A DNA stretch of 64,000 nucleotides, taken from the NCBI GenBank assembly GCA_015478665.1, contig JADMII010000001.1, positions 1 through 64,000 on the forward strand, read 5' to 3'. Made by a program: the position numbers and the translations under genes. This DNA comes from Dehalococcoidia bacterium. GTDB taxonomy: Bacteria; Chloroflexota; Dehalococcoidia; DSTF01; JACRBR01. How positions within the stretch are numbered: the stretch's first letter is position 1; the number at the start of each line of letters is the position of its first letter. A model generated the notes under the pieces. The model saw nothing but the letters and a program-made list of their open reading frames with translations. It was not told where the DNA came from and did no database searches. Below are positions 33,093-41,370 of this stretch, in pieces.

Positions 33093-34397
33093 ATGAGGAA
33101 GCTCAGCCTTATGGGCGCCCTGGTGCTGCTGCTCGTTGCGGCAGCGGCCGGGATCGTCGCCCAGAACCGCGCTCGCTCGGGCGCGACGACCTCGCTGGCA
33201 GCAGTACCGACGCCGACCCGCACACCGACGCCGCGCCCCGGCAGCCTGCCTTCGCCGACGCCGACGCCGCGCCCGGCGCCGCCCGCGCCACCCGGCCCGG
33301 CCGGTGGCATCGCTATCTACAGCATCCAGTGCAGCTCGGCGACACCCAACGGCGTGCGGCTGACGTTGCTCTGGACGCCGTCGCGCAGCGGACAGCAGTG
33401 GCTCGACCTGAGCATCTTCAACGACAACTTCGCGCCGGGCAACTTCGTCGGCGCCGGGCCGTTCACCGCGCAGGGCTGGTCGTACGTGTGGGATGGCCTG
33501 CTGCAGGGCACCACCCACTTCCTCCGCATCAACACGCTCACCGCCGCCGGCTGGATGGCGAGCGAGACGTTCTCGTTCTACACGCCGGTCTGCGACCAGG
33601 CAGCATACGCGCCCGCGCCCGCACGCGACATGCTGGCGCTCCGCGACCGCATCGCCGCGGCGATCGCCGCTTCCGGGATCGATACGGCGGCGGCGATCAC
33701 CGACCTGCGCACGGGCGAGACCATCGATGTGAACGGCGCCCGGAACCGGCTGCCGGGCTGCACGATCAACCTCTTCGCGCTGCTGCGCACGACGCTCGAC
33801 CTGCAGGCCGGACGGTATCCGGAGCCGGCGGCGGGCGACCTCATCGCGCGCACGATCTACGGCTCGAACCCCGTGACGTCGCGCGAGCTGGTGAAGGACT
33901 ACATCGGTGGCGGCGACGTGGTGCGCGGGATGCAGCAGGTGAACGCATTGCTGCAATCGCTCGGCATGACATCGACGTTGATGGACCACCCGCCGGCCTA
34001 TCCAGAGGAGTCGCAGGCCGGCGGCATCGACAACCGCATCACCGCGCTCGACGTCAACCGCGGGCTGAAGGCGCTCTGGGACGGCCGCGTGCTGCTGCCG
34101 GGCTGGCGCGACTACATGCTGGCGAAGATGGAGGGCGTCAAGCCGGGGCTGAACTACCTCATCCCCGCCGGCGTCGGGCCCGGTGTGAACGTCTCACACA
34201 AGAACGGCTTCCTCTATTCGGAGGGATGGGCGGATAACGACATCGGCATCGTCTGGTTCGAGCGCGGCGGCCAGCGGTACGGCTACGCGATCTCGTTCTT
34301 CACGCAGGGCGTGTCGACAAAATACGCCGACATCGGCCTCGGCCAGCGGATCTCGTCGCTGGCATACCAGTGGTTCGCCGCACGCTACGCGCCATAG
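33093..34397 (+). CDS. Secreted class A beta-lactamase-like protein with altered active site
   Basis: Protein of 434 residues; GGGGGAGG precedes ATG 33093. A signal peptide (1-24) is followed by a Pro/Thr linker (about 40-68), a small beta domain (about 70-165) and a serine beta-lactamase-fold domain (about 175-430). In that fold the nucleophile motif should be S-x-x-K; here the matching site reads Cys223-T-I-Asn226 (LPGCTINLFALLRT). IYGSN may replace the S-D-N motif, and SHKNGF resembles the K-T-G strand. The family binds cell-wall peptides or hydrolyses penicillins; loss of Ser and Lys suggests a non-catalytic, possibly ligand-binding protein. Confidence 0.72.
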   Translation: MRKLSLMGALVLLLVAAAAGIVAQNRARSGATTSLAAVPTPTRTPTPRPGSLPSPTPTPRPAPPAPPGPAGGIAIYSIQCSSATPNGVRLTLLWTPSRSGQQWLDLSIFNDNFAPGNFVGAGPFTAQGWSYVWDGLLQGTTHFLRINTLTAAGWMASETFSFYTPVCDQAAYAPAPARDMLALRDRIAAAIAASGIDTAAAITDLRTGETIDVNGARNRLPGCTINLFALLRTTLDLQAGRYPEPAAGDLIARTIYGSNPVTSRELVKDYIGGGDVVRGMQQVNALLQSLGMTSTLMDHPPAYPEESQAGGIDNRITALDVNRGLKALWDGRVLLPGWRDYMLAKMEGVKPGLNYLIPAGVGPGVNVSHKNGFLYSEGWADNDIGIVWFERGGQRYGYAISFFTQGVSTKYADIGLGQRISSLAYQWFAARYAP

Positions 34398-34538
34398 TCA
34401 CGGTCGGAGGCGACCTTCCCGGAGGCGCCCTCCCGTCCCGGCGACGGGCGATGGAGGACGGCCAGGTCGATGCCGGAGCGGCAGCGCCGGCAGCACGACG
34501 CGTCGGGTATACTCCCGCCGCTACGGGGAGGAGTGCCG

Positions 34539-34751
34539 ATGGCGACGAACTGGGCGGCGGTCGCGCCGTACATCGAAGGCGGGTTCGCGGCGAGCGGCCG
34601 CGTCGAGCGGGCGAGCATCGTCGACGCGGCGTACGACGAGGGCGCCGACGACGACGTCGTGGACGCGCTCGACGGGCTGGGCTCGCGCGTCTTCAGCAGC
34701 GTCGAAGAGGCGCGCGAGTTCCTGCTGGCGCAGGGCTTCGTCGAGGCGTAG
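34539..34751 (+). CDS. DUF2795-like small protein
   Basis: Protein of 70 residues with GGGGAGGAG before ATG 34539 and -10-like TATACT at 34508-34513. Two helical hairpins are predicted: VAPYIEGGFAASGRVERASIVDAAYDEGADDDVVDALDGL, given as blocks of which IVDAAYDEGADDDVV and FSSVEEAREFLLAQGF are the most typical. The pattern of an acidic helix followed by a phenylalanine-rich end resembles DUF2795, small proteins of unknown function. Confidence 0.72.
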   Translation: MATNWAAVAPYIEGGFAASGRVERASIVDAAYDEGADDDVVDALDGLGSRVFSSVEEAREFLLAQGFVEA

Positions 34752-34959
34752 CGGCTGCTCCGTCCGCGCAATGACGCTCGTCGATGACCGAGGCCCCGAC
34801 CATTGCGCGCGGCTGGCCGACGCGCCGACCGCCCCTGCGTCGTCCGCGGCGCCGGAGCGCCGACGCATACGGCAGGATGGTACGCACCGGTGTCCGCGGA
34901 TGTCGCCTGAAGAGCATCGAGAGGCGACGTGGTCAGGCGCCGGGAGGAGGAGCGGCAGC

Positions 34960-35349
34960 ATGCAACGACAGAACATCGCCGGCGGCAGCACTTGGGAGCA
35001 GACAGTCGGCTACTCGCGGGCGGTGCGCGCCGGCAGCATGATCTTCGTCGCCGGGACGGTCGGCATCGACGAGGCAGGCGCGCCGGCCGGCGACGGCGGC
35101 GCCTACGACCAGGCCAGGCAGGCGCTGCGGATCATCGGGCGTGCGCTCGAGGCGGCGGGCGGCGCGCCGCGCGACGTCGTGCGGACCCGGACCTACGTGA
35201 CGGACATCGGCCAGTGGCAGGAGGTCGCGCGCGCGCACGCCGAGGTCTTCGGCGAGGTCCGGCCGGCGACGACGATGGTCGAGGTGGCGCGGCTCATCGC
35301 GCCCGGGTTCGTCGTCGAGATCGAGGCGGACGCGCTCTTGCACGGGTGA
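34960..35349 (+). CDS. RidA-family enamine/imine deaminase
   Basis: Protein of 129 residues; GGGAGGAGG precedes ATG 34960. Family features: GGSTWEQTVGYSRAVRAG near the start, IFVAGTVGID, QALRIIGRALEAAG, VVRTRTYVTDI and the C-terminal PATTMVEVARLIAPGFVVEIEA with the conserved Glu near the end of the active-site cleft. RidA proteins hydrolyse reactive enamines made by PLP enzymes; some relatives degrade other imines. The usual catalytic arginine is present in VVRTRTYV. It is followed by an HIT-family gene. Confidence 0.9.
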   Translation: MQRQNIAGGSTWEQTVGYSRAVRAGSMIFVAGTVGIDEAGAPAGDGGAYDQARQALRIIGRALEAAGGAPRDVVRTRTYVTDIGQWQEVARAHAEVFGEVRPATTMVEVARLIAPGFVVEIEADALLHG

Positions 35350-35382
35350 CTGCCCGGCGCACGCAGAGCCGGGCCGCTGCGC

Positions 35383-35388
35383 TACGAT
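35383..35388 (+). promoter_or_regulatory. -10-like box of the HIT gene
   Basis: TACGAT ends 8 bases before ATG 35397. No Shine-Dalgarno is clear, so the mRNA may be leaderless. Confidence 0.35.
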
Positions 35389-35396
35389 AGAGAGCG

Positions 35397-35741
35397 ATGG
35401 ACGAAGCCTGCCTCTTCTGCAAGATGGCCGTGGGGCAGGTCGACGTGCCGAAGCTCCACGACGACGACCGCGTCTTCGCGATCCGCGACATCAACCCGCG
35501 CGCGCCGCTGCACCTGCTGATCGTCCCGAAGCAGCACATCGCCGACGCCCGCGCCGTCGCCGCTGCCGACGCCGTGACGCTCGCCCGCATGTTCGCGGTC
35601 GCGGCGCGCCTCGCCGAGTCGGAGGGGGTCGCGAAGCGCGGCTTCCGGCTGGCCTTCAACGTCGGCGAGGAAGCGGGGATGACGATCCCCCACCTGCACA
35701 TGCACCTCCTCGGCGGCCGCTTCCTCGGCGCCGAGGGGTAG
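35397..35741 (+). CDS. HIT-family nucleotide hydrolase (HINT-like)
   Basis: Protein of 114 residues. The catalytic triad motif IPHLHMHLLGG (H-phi-H-phi-H) is intact. The N-terminal C-x2-C in CLFCKMA is a common HINT feature, and DDDRVFAIRDINPRAPLH and LIVPKQHIAD are typical strands. HINT enzymes hydrolyse adenosine phosphoramidates and related nucleotide conjugates in the cytoplasm. The length is standard. Confidence 0.95.
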   Translation: MDEACLFCKMAVGQVDVPKLHDDDRVFAIRDINPRAPLHLLIVPKQHIADARAVAAADAVTLARMFAVAARLAESEGVAKRGFRLAFNVGEEAGMTIPHLHMHLLGGRFLGAEG

Positions 35742-35836
35742 GCGCCGGGACCGCAGATCGCGCTGACCGCGCGCGCCCGCCGCCGGCGCCGCGTGTGCCA
35801 CACTGGGACGCACCTCCGCCGTATGAACGGGCGCGC

Positions 35837-37048
35837 ATGCACGATCGTCCCCGGCGCTTCATCCCGCACGCCATCCTCGCCGCCGTCGTCGCGCTGGCGT
35901 TCGCCGGCGGCTTCGCGCTCAACGCTGTGCTGCCGCTGCCGACGGGCGCCAATGACTTCAATTCGCCGGGCTTCATCGTCCGGCACGTCTGGCTGAAGTT
36001 CGCCTACCTGGCCGACCCCTTCCGCGAAGAGCACAGCGAAGCGCAGAAGACGCAGCGCGTCGCCCGCTACTTCGAGCTGAACGCGGTGATCGCCGCGGGC
36101 GAGCGGGAGGCCGGCGACCCGACGACGCCCGCGGCGACCGTCGCCGCCGACGAGCGGCGGCTGGCGACGCTCCGCCGCGAGCGGGACAGCATCGAGAGCA
36201 GCGTGCAGATCATCCTCGAAGGACGGCTGACGAAGGTGGTGCGAGAGGCCGGCCTCACCCGCCGCATCGGCGGCGATGTCGTCTGGCCGCCGGCGAACAT
36301 CGCCTTCCAGCAGCCGCCGGCGGTGCTCGTCACGTCGCCGCGCAGCACGATCGCCATCGCCGGCGAGAGGCTGCTGCAGGGCGACCTGACGCTCGGGAAG
36401 ATCGAGCAGATCGAGAAGATGGCCGAAGCCGACGGCAAGACATCCGCCGCCGTCATCGAGATCAGCGGCATCGCCATGTACCCGGCGATCATCCCGCGCT
36501 CGGCCGACTACGCAGGCACGATGGAGGACATCGCCCACGAGTGGACGCACCAGTACCTCTTCTTCACGCCGCTCGGCCGCCGCTACTTCGCCGGCAGCGA
36601 CCTGACGACGCTGAACGAGACCGTCGCGAACATGGTCGGACGCGAGCTCGGCGCGCGCCTCGCGGCGGCGTATCCCCTGCCGGCGCGGGCGAAGCCGCCG
36701 ACGCCGGCGCCGCCAGCGCCGCGGCCGCAGGTCGACTTCACCACGACGATGCGAAACCTGCGACTGCAGGTGGAAGCGCTGCTGGGCCAGGGGAAGGTCG
36801 CCCAGGCGGAGGGCCAGATGGAGCAGACGCGCCGGTTTCTGGCGGCGAACGGCTACTACATCCGCGAGATCAACCAGGCGTACTTCGCCTTCGAGGGCTC
36901 CTACGCCGATATGCCCGGCTCGATCGACCCGATCGGCCCGAAGCTGCAGACGCTGCGCGAGGAGAGCGCGTCGCTCGCGGCGTTCGTGCGGCGGGCGCAG
37001 GAACTGACATCGCCGGCGCAGCTGAACGCGGCCCTGCCGCAGCAATGA
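35837..37048 (+). CDS. Membrane-anchored putative zinc metallopeptidase
   Basis: Protein of 403 residues; ATG 35837 is chosen because it puts the hydrophobic anchor (about 10-33) at the N-terminus. The outside domain includes a charged helical region rich in Arg/Glu (about 60-120) and the HExxH motif HEWTH at His234-Glu235-His238, followed by LNETVANMVGRELG with a likely third ligand Glu. A Pro-rich segment (about 280-295) separates a C-terminal helical part. This fits a gluzincin-type peptidase anchored outside the membrane, but the family is not one I can name. Confidence 0.75.
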   Translation: MHDRPRRFIPHAILAAVVALAFAGGFALNAVLPLPTGANDFNSPGFIVRHVWLKFAYLADPFREEHSEAQKTQRVARYFELNAVIAAGEREAGDPTTPAATVAADERRLATLRRERDSIESSVQIILEGRLTKVVREAGLTRRIGGDVVWPPANIAFQQPPAVLVTSPRSTIAIAGERLLQGDLTLGKIEQIEKMAEADGKTSAAVIEISGIAMYPAIIPRSADYAGTMEDIAHEWTHQYLFFTPLGRRYFAGSDLTTLNETVANMVGRELGARLAAAYPLPARAKPPTPAPPAPRPQVDFTTTMRNLRLQVEALLGQGKVAQAEGQMEQTRRFLAANGYYIREINQAYFAFEGSYADMPGSIDPIGPKLQTLREESASLAAFVRRAQELTSPAQLNAALPQQ

Positions 37049-37087
37049 CAGCCACGCGGCGCCGCGAGCGCTGGCCGGCTCCGGCCG

Positions 37088-37759
37088 TTATGCGGGCGCG
37101 GGCTGTCCGGCGGCGGCGCGCAGGTCGTGCAGGTTCTCGCGCGGCGCCGCCTCGCGGTTGTACACCGACGAGCCGCAGACGAGCACGTTCGCGCCGGCAC
37201 CGACGCAGGCGGCGATGTTCCCCGCCTTGACGCCGCCATCCACCTCGATGTCGGGCGCGACGCCGCGCGCGTCGAGCATCTGCTTCAGCCGCCGCAGCTT
37301 CGGCAGCATCGCCGGCAGGAACTTCTGTCCGCCCCAGCCCGGGTTGATCGCCATCAGCATGATCTGGTCGGCGACCTCCGCGACCTCTTCGATCGCCGAC
37401 AGCGGCGTGCCGGGGTTCAGACAGACGCCCGCGCGCTTGTGCATGGCGTGGATGCTCCGCAGCAGGCGGTCGATGTGGGACGTCGCTTCGACGTGGAGGT
37501 TGATGATGTCCGCGCCCGCCTCGGCGAACGCCTCGAAGTGCCGTTCCGGCTCGATGATCATCAGGTGCACATCGAGCGGCAGCGACGTCGCCCGCCGTAC
37601 GGCCTCGACGACGAGCGGGCCGAAGGTGATCGGCGGCACGAAGCGCCCGTCCATTACATCGAGGTGGATGTAGTCGGCGCCGCCCGCTTCCGCGGCGCGG
37701 ATCTGCGCCTCGAGGTTCCCGAAGTCCGCCGTAAGGATCGACGGCGCGAGCTTGATCAT
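37088..37759 (-). CDS. rpe: Ribulose-phosphate 3-epimerase
   Basis: Protein of 223 residues, TIM barrel. Motifs are in order: KLAPSILTADFGNL, YIHLDVMDGRFVPPITFG, LPLDVHLMI, INPGWGGQKF and IEVDGGV, including the metal-binding His and catalytic Asp residues. It interconverts D-ribulose 5-phosphate and D-xylulose 5-phosphate in the pentose-phosphate or Calvin cycle. The start overlaps the stop of argH by 4 bases, so both are in one operon on the minus strand. Confidence 0.97.
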   Translation of the reverse strand: MIKLAPSILTADFGNLEAQIRAAEAGGADYIHLDVMDGRFVPPITFGPLVVEAVRRATSLPLDVHLMIIEPERHFEAFAEAGADIINLHVEATSHIDRLLRSIHAMHKRAGVCLNPGTPLSAIEEVAEVADQIMLMAINPGWGGQKFLPAMLPKLRRLKQMLDARGVAPDIEVDGGVKAGNIAACVGAGANVLVCGSSVYNREAAPRENLHDLRAAAGQPAPA

Positions 37760-39246
37760 TCCTCGTACCGCCGGTTCACTGCTCCGAGCTGCGCCTCCAC
37801 GCGTCGCCGTTCCTGGCGGAGGGCCGCCGCCACGCGACGCGGCGCCGTGCCGCCGGGGGCGTCGCGCGAGCGCAGCGACGACATCAGATCGATCGCGCGT
37901 GCGTCCTCGTCGAACTCCGGCGCGAAGCGGCGCAGATCGTCGAGCGACAGCCGGCGCAGGTCGGCGACGCCGCGCTCCTCGGCCTCGCGCACGAGCTTGC
38001 CGACGGCCTCATGCGCAGAACGGAACGGCACGCCCTTGCGCACCAGGTAATCGGCGTAGTCCGTCGCCAGCGCGTAGTTGGCGGTCGCGGCCTTGCGCGC
38101 GCGCGCCGCGTCGACCTCGATCCGGGGCAGCATCGCGGCGAGGACCTCGAGCGTCTCATCGAGCGTGTCCTGCGCGTCGAAGAGGGCGCGCTTGTCCTCC
38201 TGGAGGTCGCGATTGTACGCCAGCGGCAGCCCCTTCAGCGTGATGAGGATATTCGTGAGGGCGCCGATGACGCGCCCCGTCCGGCCGCGCGCCAGCTCGG
38301 CGACGTCCGGGTTCTTCTTCTGCGGCATGATGCTCGAGCCGGTCGCGAAGGCATCGGGCAGCCGGATGAACGCGAACTCACCGCTCGACCAGAGCACGAT
38401 CTCCTCCGCCAGCCGCGAGACGTGCACCATCGCCAGCGCGCAGCCCATGATGAAGTCGACGACAAAGTCCCGGTCGGAGACCGCGTCGATGCTGTTCTCG
38501 CTGATGCCCAGGAACCCCAGCTCGTCGGCGACGGACGCGCGGTCGACCGGGTAGGGGACGCCGGCCAGCGCGCCGCTGCCCAGCGGCATCTCGTTCGCCG
38601 CTTCCACGGCGGCCAACCCGATGCGCCCCTGGTCGCGCCGGAACATCTGCACGTACGCGAGCAGGTGGTGCGCCAGGAGCACGGGCTGCGCCCGCTGCAG
38701 GTGCGTGTAGCCGGGGATAATCACCGCCCGGTGCGTCTCGGCCAGCGTCAGCAGCGCCGACTGCAGCTCGAGCAGGCGGCTGACCGTCTCTTCCGCCGCG
38801 TCCATCACGTAGAGGCGGAAGTCCGTCGCCACCTGGTCGTTGCGCGAGCGCGCCGTGTGCAGCTTGCCCGCCACCGCGCCGATCTTCTCGGCCAGCCGCA
38901 CCTCGACGTTCATGTGCACGTCTTCGAGGTCCGGGCGCAGGCTGCGCTTGCCCGATTCGAACTCCTCCCAGACGCTGTGCAGGCCGGCGACGATCCTCTG
39001 CGCTTCCGGCTCCATGATGATCCCCTGCCGCCCGAGCATCCGCGCGTGGGCGACGGACGCCATGATATCGAACGGCAGCAGGCGGCCGTCCTCGGCGACC
39101 GACGACGTGTAGTCCTCGACAAGCTCGTGCGTCTGCGCGTCGAAGCGGCCGCCCCACGGCTTCGCGGCGCCGTTCGATGCGGGCGTCGGCGGCCGCGCCG
39201 TCGCCGTCTGCCGCACGCGCTTGCGCTTCGCTTTCCGGGTGGGCAA
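37756..39246 (-). CDS. argH: Argininosuccinate lyase
   Basis: Protein of 496 residues. The start is taken as TTG 39246, with GAAGGAG about 10 bases upstream; the longer ATG frame from 39447 would cross the XRE promoter region on the opposite strand. That gives a basic N-terminal arm of about 30 residues before KPWGGRFD, where most homologues start. Catalytic signature: GSSIMPQKKNPD; also TARSRNDQVATDFRLY and GYTHLQRAQPV. It cleaves argininosuccinate to arginine and fumarate, the last step of arginine synthesis. The arm is either a real extension or shows that the true start lies closer to KPWGG. Confidence 0.95.
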   Translation of the reverse strand: MPTRKAKRKRVRQTATARPPTPASNGAAKPWGGRFDAQTHELVEDYTSSVAEDGRLLPFDIMASVAHARMLGRQGIIMEPEAQRIVAGLHSVWEEFESGKRSLRPDLEDVHMNVEVRLAEKIGAVAGKLHTARSRNDQVATDFRLYVMDAAEETVSRLLELQSALLTLAETHRAVIIPGYTHLQRAQPVLLAHHLLAYVQMFRRDQGRIGLAAVEAANEMPLGSGALAGVPYPVDRASVADELGFLGISENSIDAVSDRDFVVDFIMGCALAMVHVSRLAEEIVLWSSGEFAFIRLPDAFATGSSIMPQKKNPDVAELARGRTGRVIGALTNILITLKGLPLAYNRDLQEDKRALFDAQDTLDETLEVLAAMLPRIEVDAARARKAATANYALATDYADYLVRKGVPFRSAHEAVGKLVREAEERGVADLRRLSLDDLRRFAPEFDEDARAIDLMSSLRSRDAPGGTAPRRVAAALRQERRRVEAQLGAVNRRYEE

Positions 39247-39362
39247 GGGCCGACGCTCCTTCGCTGCGATCCTCGGCGTGATGATAGCGCGCGTCCGGTG
39301 GGCGCGGACAGGCGTGAGGGCGGGCGCGGCGCCGGCCCCCGGTGCGATCGAGTGCCTTCCGC

Positions 39363-39382
39363 TACACGGATCCGTGTACAAT
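39363..39382 (+). promoter_or_regulatory. Palindromic operator overlapping the -10 box of the XRE gene
   Basis: TACACGGATCCGTGTA (39363-39378) is a perfect 16-bp palindrome. Its right edge overlaps TACAAT (39377-39382), a near-consensus -10 box ending 5 bases before ATG 39388. The arrangement fits self-repression by the encoded helix-turn-helix protein. argH starts at 39246 in the opposite direction and could share control. Confidence 0.6.
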
Positions 39383-39387
39383 GCAGT

Positions 39388-39711
39388 ATGGCCAAGCGCG
39401 GGCAATGGCACTGGGACGCGCACTCGGTGAAGGGCCTCCGCCGCCACCTCGCCCTCACGCAGGACGAGTTGGCGGAGGAGTTGGGCGTCCGCCAGCAGAC
39501 GATCAGCGAGTGGGAGACGGGGTCGTACCGCCCCCGCGGCGCCAGCGAGCGCGTGCTGTTCATGGTCGCCGAGCAGGCGGGGTTCGAGTGGGCGGCGGCG
39601 GCGGTTTCGCCGCCCGGGACAGAGAGCAGACCACAGACGGCGGGCGGGGCGGCATCGCCGGCAGCACCGGCGGGCGGGGACGAGCGCGCGGCCGATGAGG
39701 CGCCGTCATGA
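39388..39711 (+). CDS. XRE-family helix-turn-helix regulator
   Basis: Protein of 107 residues. A single Cro/C1-type domain at about 10-70: VKGLRRHLALTQDELAEELG, VRQQTISEWETGSYRPRG, SERVLFMVAEQAGF. The tail is a disordered Gly/Ala/Pro stretch. No Shine-Dalgarno precedes ATG 39388; the start is placed by the -10 box 5 bases upstream. Its stop overlaps the DUF2851 start (ATGA type), so the two are co-expressed. Confidence 0.9.
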   Translation: MAKRGQWHWDAHSVKGLRRHLALTQDELAEELGVRQQTISEWETGSYRPRGASERVLFMVAEQAGFEWAAAAVSPPGTESRPQTAGGAASPAAPAGGDERAADEAPS

Positions 39712-41273
39712 TGTCGCTCCGCGAGGAGGCGCCGCCGTACGAGGCGCCGGCGGCGGGGGCGTCCGCACCTCGCCCGGACGGGCGTCCCCGCCGGGCGCCG
39801 CCCGCACCTCGCCCGGCGGCGCGCGCGGCCGCCGACGAGCGCCTGACGGAGGCGCAGCTGAGCGCGCTCTGGCGGGGGCGGCGATTCCCGGCGGCGGCGC
39901 TGGTGACGCGCGCCGGCGTGCCGGTGACGGTGCTGCACCAGGGGCGGCCGGGACGCGGCCCCGGCCCGGACTTCCGCGGCGCCGTCGTGCGCGGGCCATC
40001 GGGGCTGACGGCGCGCGGCGACGTCGAGCTGCACGTGCGGGCGTCGTCGTTCCGCGCGCATGGCCACGAGGGCGACCCGGCCTACGCGAACGTCATCCTC
40101 CACGTCGTCTTCGACGATGACTGCGCGACGGAGACGCCGCTGTTCGGCGGCCGCACCGCGCCCGTGGTCGCGCTGGCGCCGTGGGTGGCGCAGCGCGCGG
40201 GGGAACTGCGGCGCTGGCTCGAGCGGCCGCCGCTCTGGCGCGAGCCCTGCCACGACGCCGTGGCGCTCCTCGGCCCGGCGGCCACCGCCGCCGCGCTCGA
40301 CGGCGAGGGCGACCGCCGCTTCGCCGCGCGCAGCGAGCGCCATCGCCGGCGGGCCGACGAGGCGGGCAGCGAGCAGGCGGTCTACGAGGGGCTGCTGGAG
40401 GCGCTCGGCTACGGCGGCAACGCCGGGGCGATGCTGGAGCTCGCGCGGCGCCTGCCGTGGCGCCGGCTGGAGGAGAGCGCCGAAGCGCCCCCGCACGGCG
40501 GCCCGGGCGCGGACGAGTGCGATCGTCTCGCCGCGACGCCGCCGCCCGCGGCCGCTCCAAGTGGCGTGGGAGCCGCACGGACCGGCCGCGCGTCGTCGAC
40601 GGCCAAGCCGCCGCCGGCCGCGACCACGACCAGCGGCGAGCGCCGCCGCCTCCTGTTCGAGGCGCTGCTGCTCGGCTCCGCGGGCCTGCTGCCATCGGCG
40701 CGTCAGCGGGCGTCAGGCGACCGGCACGTCGTCGCGCTCGAGCGCGCCTCTACCCTGGCGGGCCTGACGCCGATGCCGGTCGCCAGCTGGAAGCTCTGGG
40801 GCGTGCGGCCGGCGAACGCGCCGGCGCGCCGCATCGCCGCCGCGGCGGCGCTGCTCGCCTGCGCCGGGCGGCCCTCGGCGCTGCTCGCCTGCGCCGGGGC
40901 GGCGACGACGCGCGAGGCGCTCGCCCCGCTGCTGACGGAGGCGACCGGCTACTGGCGGACGCACCACGACCCGTGCGCCGACGCCTGCCTGCTCCCGCCG
41001 GCGCTGATCGGCCGCGGTCGCGCCCTCGAACTGCTGGTCAACGTCATCCTGCCGGCAGCGGCCATCGACCCGTCGCTCGGAGCACCGGCGCGCGCGCTCT
41101 ACGCCATCTTGCCGCGGCCCGCTTCCTACGGCGCGACGCGCTTCCTCGAGGACGCGCTCGCGTCTTCGGCCGAGCGCCTGCCGCTCGGCGCCCGCCGCGC
41201 GCAGGGGCTGCTGGCGCTGCATCGCGACTGGTGCACGCAGGGCGGCTGCGGCCGCTGCCCTCTCTCGCCGTGA
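39708..41273 (+). CDS. DUF2851-family protein
   Basis: Protein of 521 residues. After a Pro/Ala/Arg-rich disordered start of about 45 residues, LTEAQLSALWRGRRFP, GRPGRGPGPDFRGAVVRG and GDVELHVRASSFRAHGH follow: the N-terminal DUF2851 pattern, in which an acidic residue cluster is suggestive of a nuclease-like fold. The C-terminus has a cysteine cluster C-x4-C-x2-C in CTQGGCGRCPL. The family has no established function. It is tied by 4-base overlap to an XRE regulator. Middle sequence (about 280-320) is low-complexity. Confidence 0.78.
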   Translation: MMSLREEAPPYEAPAAGASAPRPDGRPRRAPPAPRPAARAAADERLTEAQLSALWRGRRFPAAALVTRAGVPVTVLHQGRPGRGPGPDFRGAVVRGPSGLTARGDVELHVRASSFRAHGHEGDPAYANVILHVVFDDDCATETPLFGGRTAPVVALAPWVAQRAGELRRWLERPPLWREPCHDAVALLGPAATAAALDGEGDRRFAARSERHRRRADEAGSEQAVYEGLLEALGYGGNAGAMLELARRLPWRRLEESAEAPPHGGPGADECDRLAATPPPAAAPSGVGAARTGRASSTAKPPPAATTTSGERRRLLFEALLLGSAGLLPSARQRASGDRHVVALERASTLAGLTPMPVASWKLWGVRPANAPARRIAAAAALLACAGRPSALLACAGAATTREALAPLLTEATGYWRTHHDPCADACLLPPALIGRGRALELLVNVILPAAAIDPSLGAPARALYAILPRPASYGATRFLEDALASSAERLPLGARRAQGLLALHRDWCTQGGCGRCPLSP

Positions 41274-41347
41274 GCCTGCCCCGGGACCGGGGACGCGTGC
41301 GTGGTTGATCCACGCCGCCCGCGAGCAGTCCCAGCCCCGGTCGCACC

Positions 41348-41361
41348 GGTGACCGGTCACC
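41348..41361. repeat. Perfect 14-bp palindrome between convergent genes
   Basis: GGTGACCGGTCACC is a perfect palindrome, located between the stops of the DUF2851 gene and tsaD. It could be a bidirectional terminator element, but no T-run is present on either side. Confidence 0.5.
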
Positions 41362-41370
41362 AGCAACCCA

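Noticed and set aside
41348-41361. The 14-bp palindrome as an operator
   Set aside because: It lies between two gene ends, not promoters, and no regulator binds there by context; kept only as a repeat.
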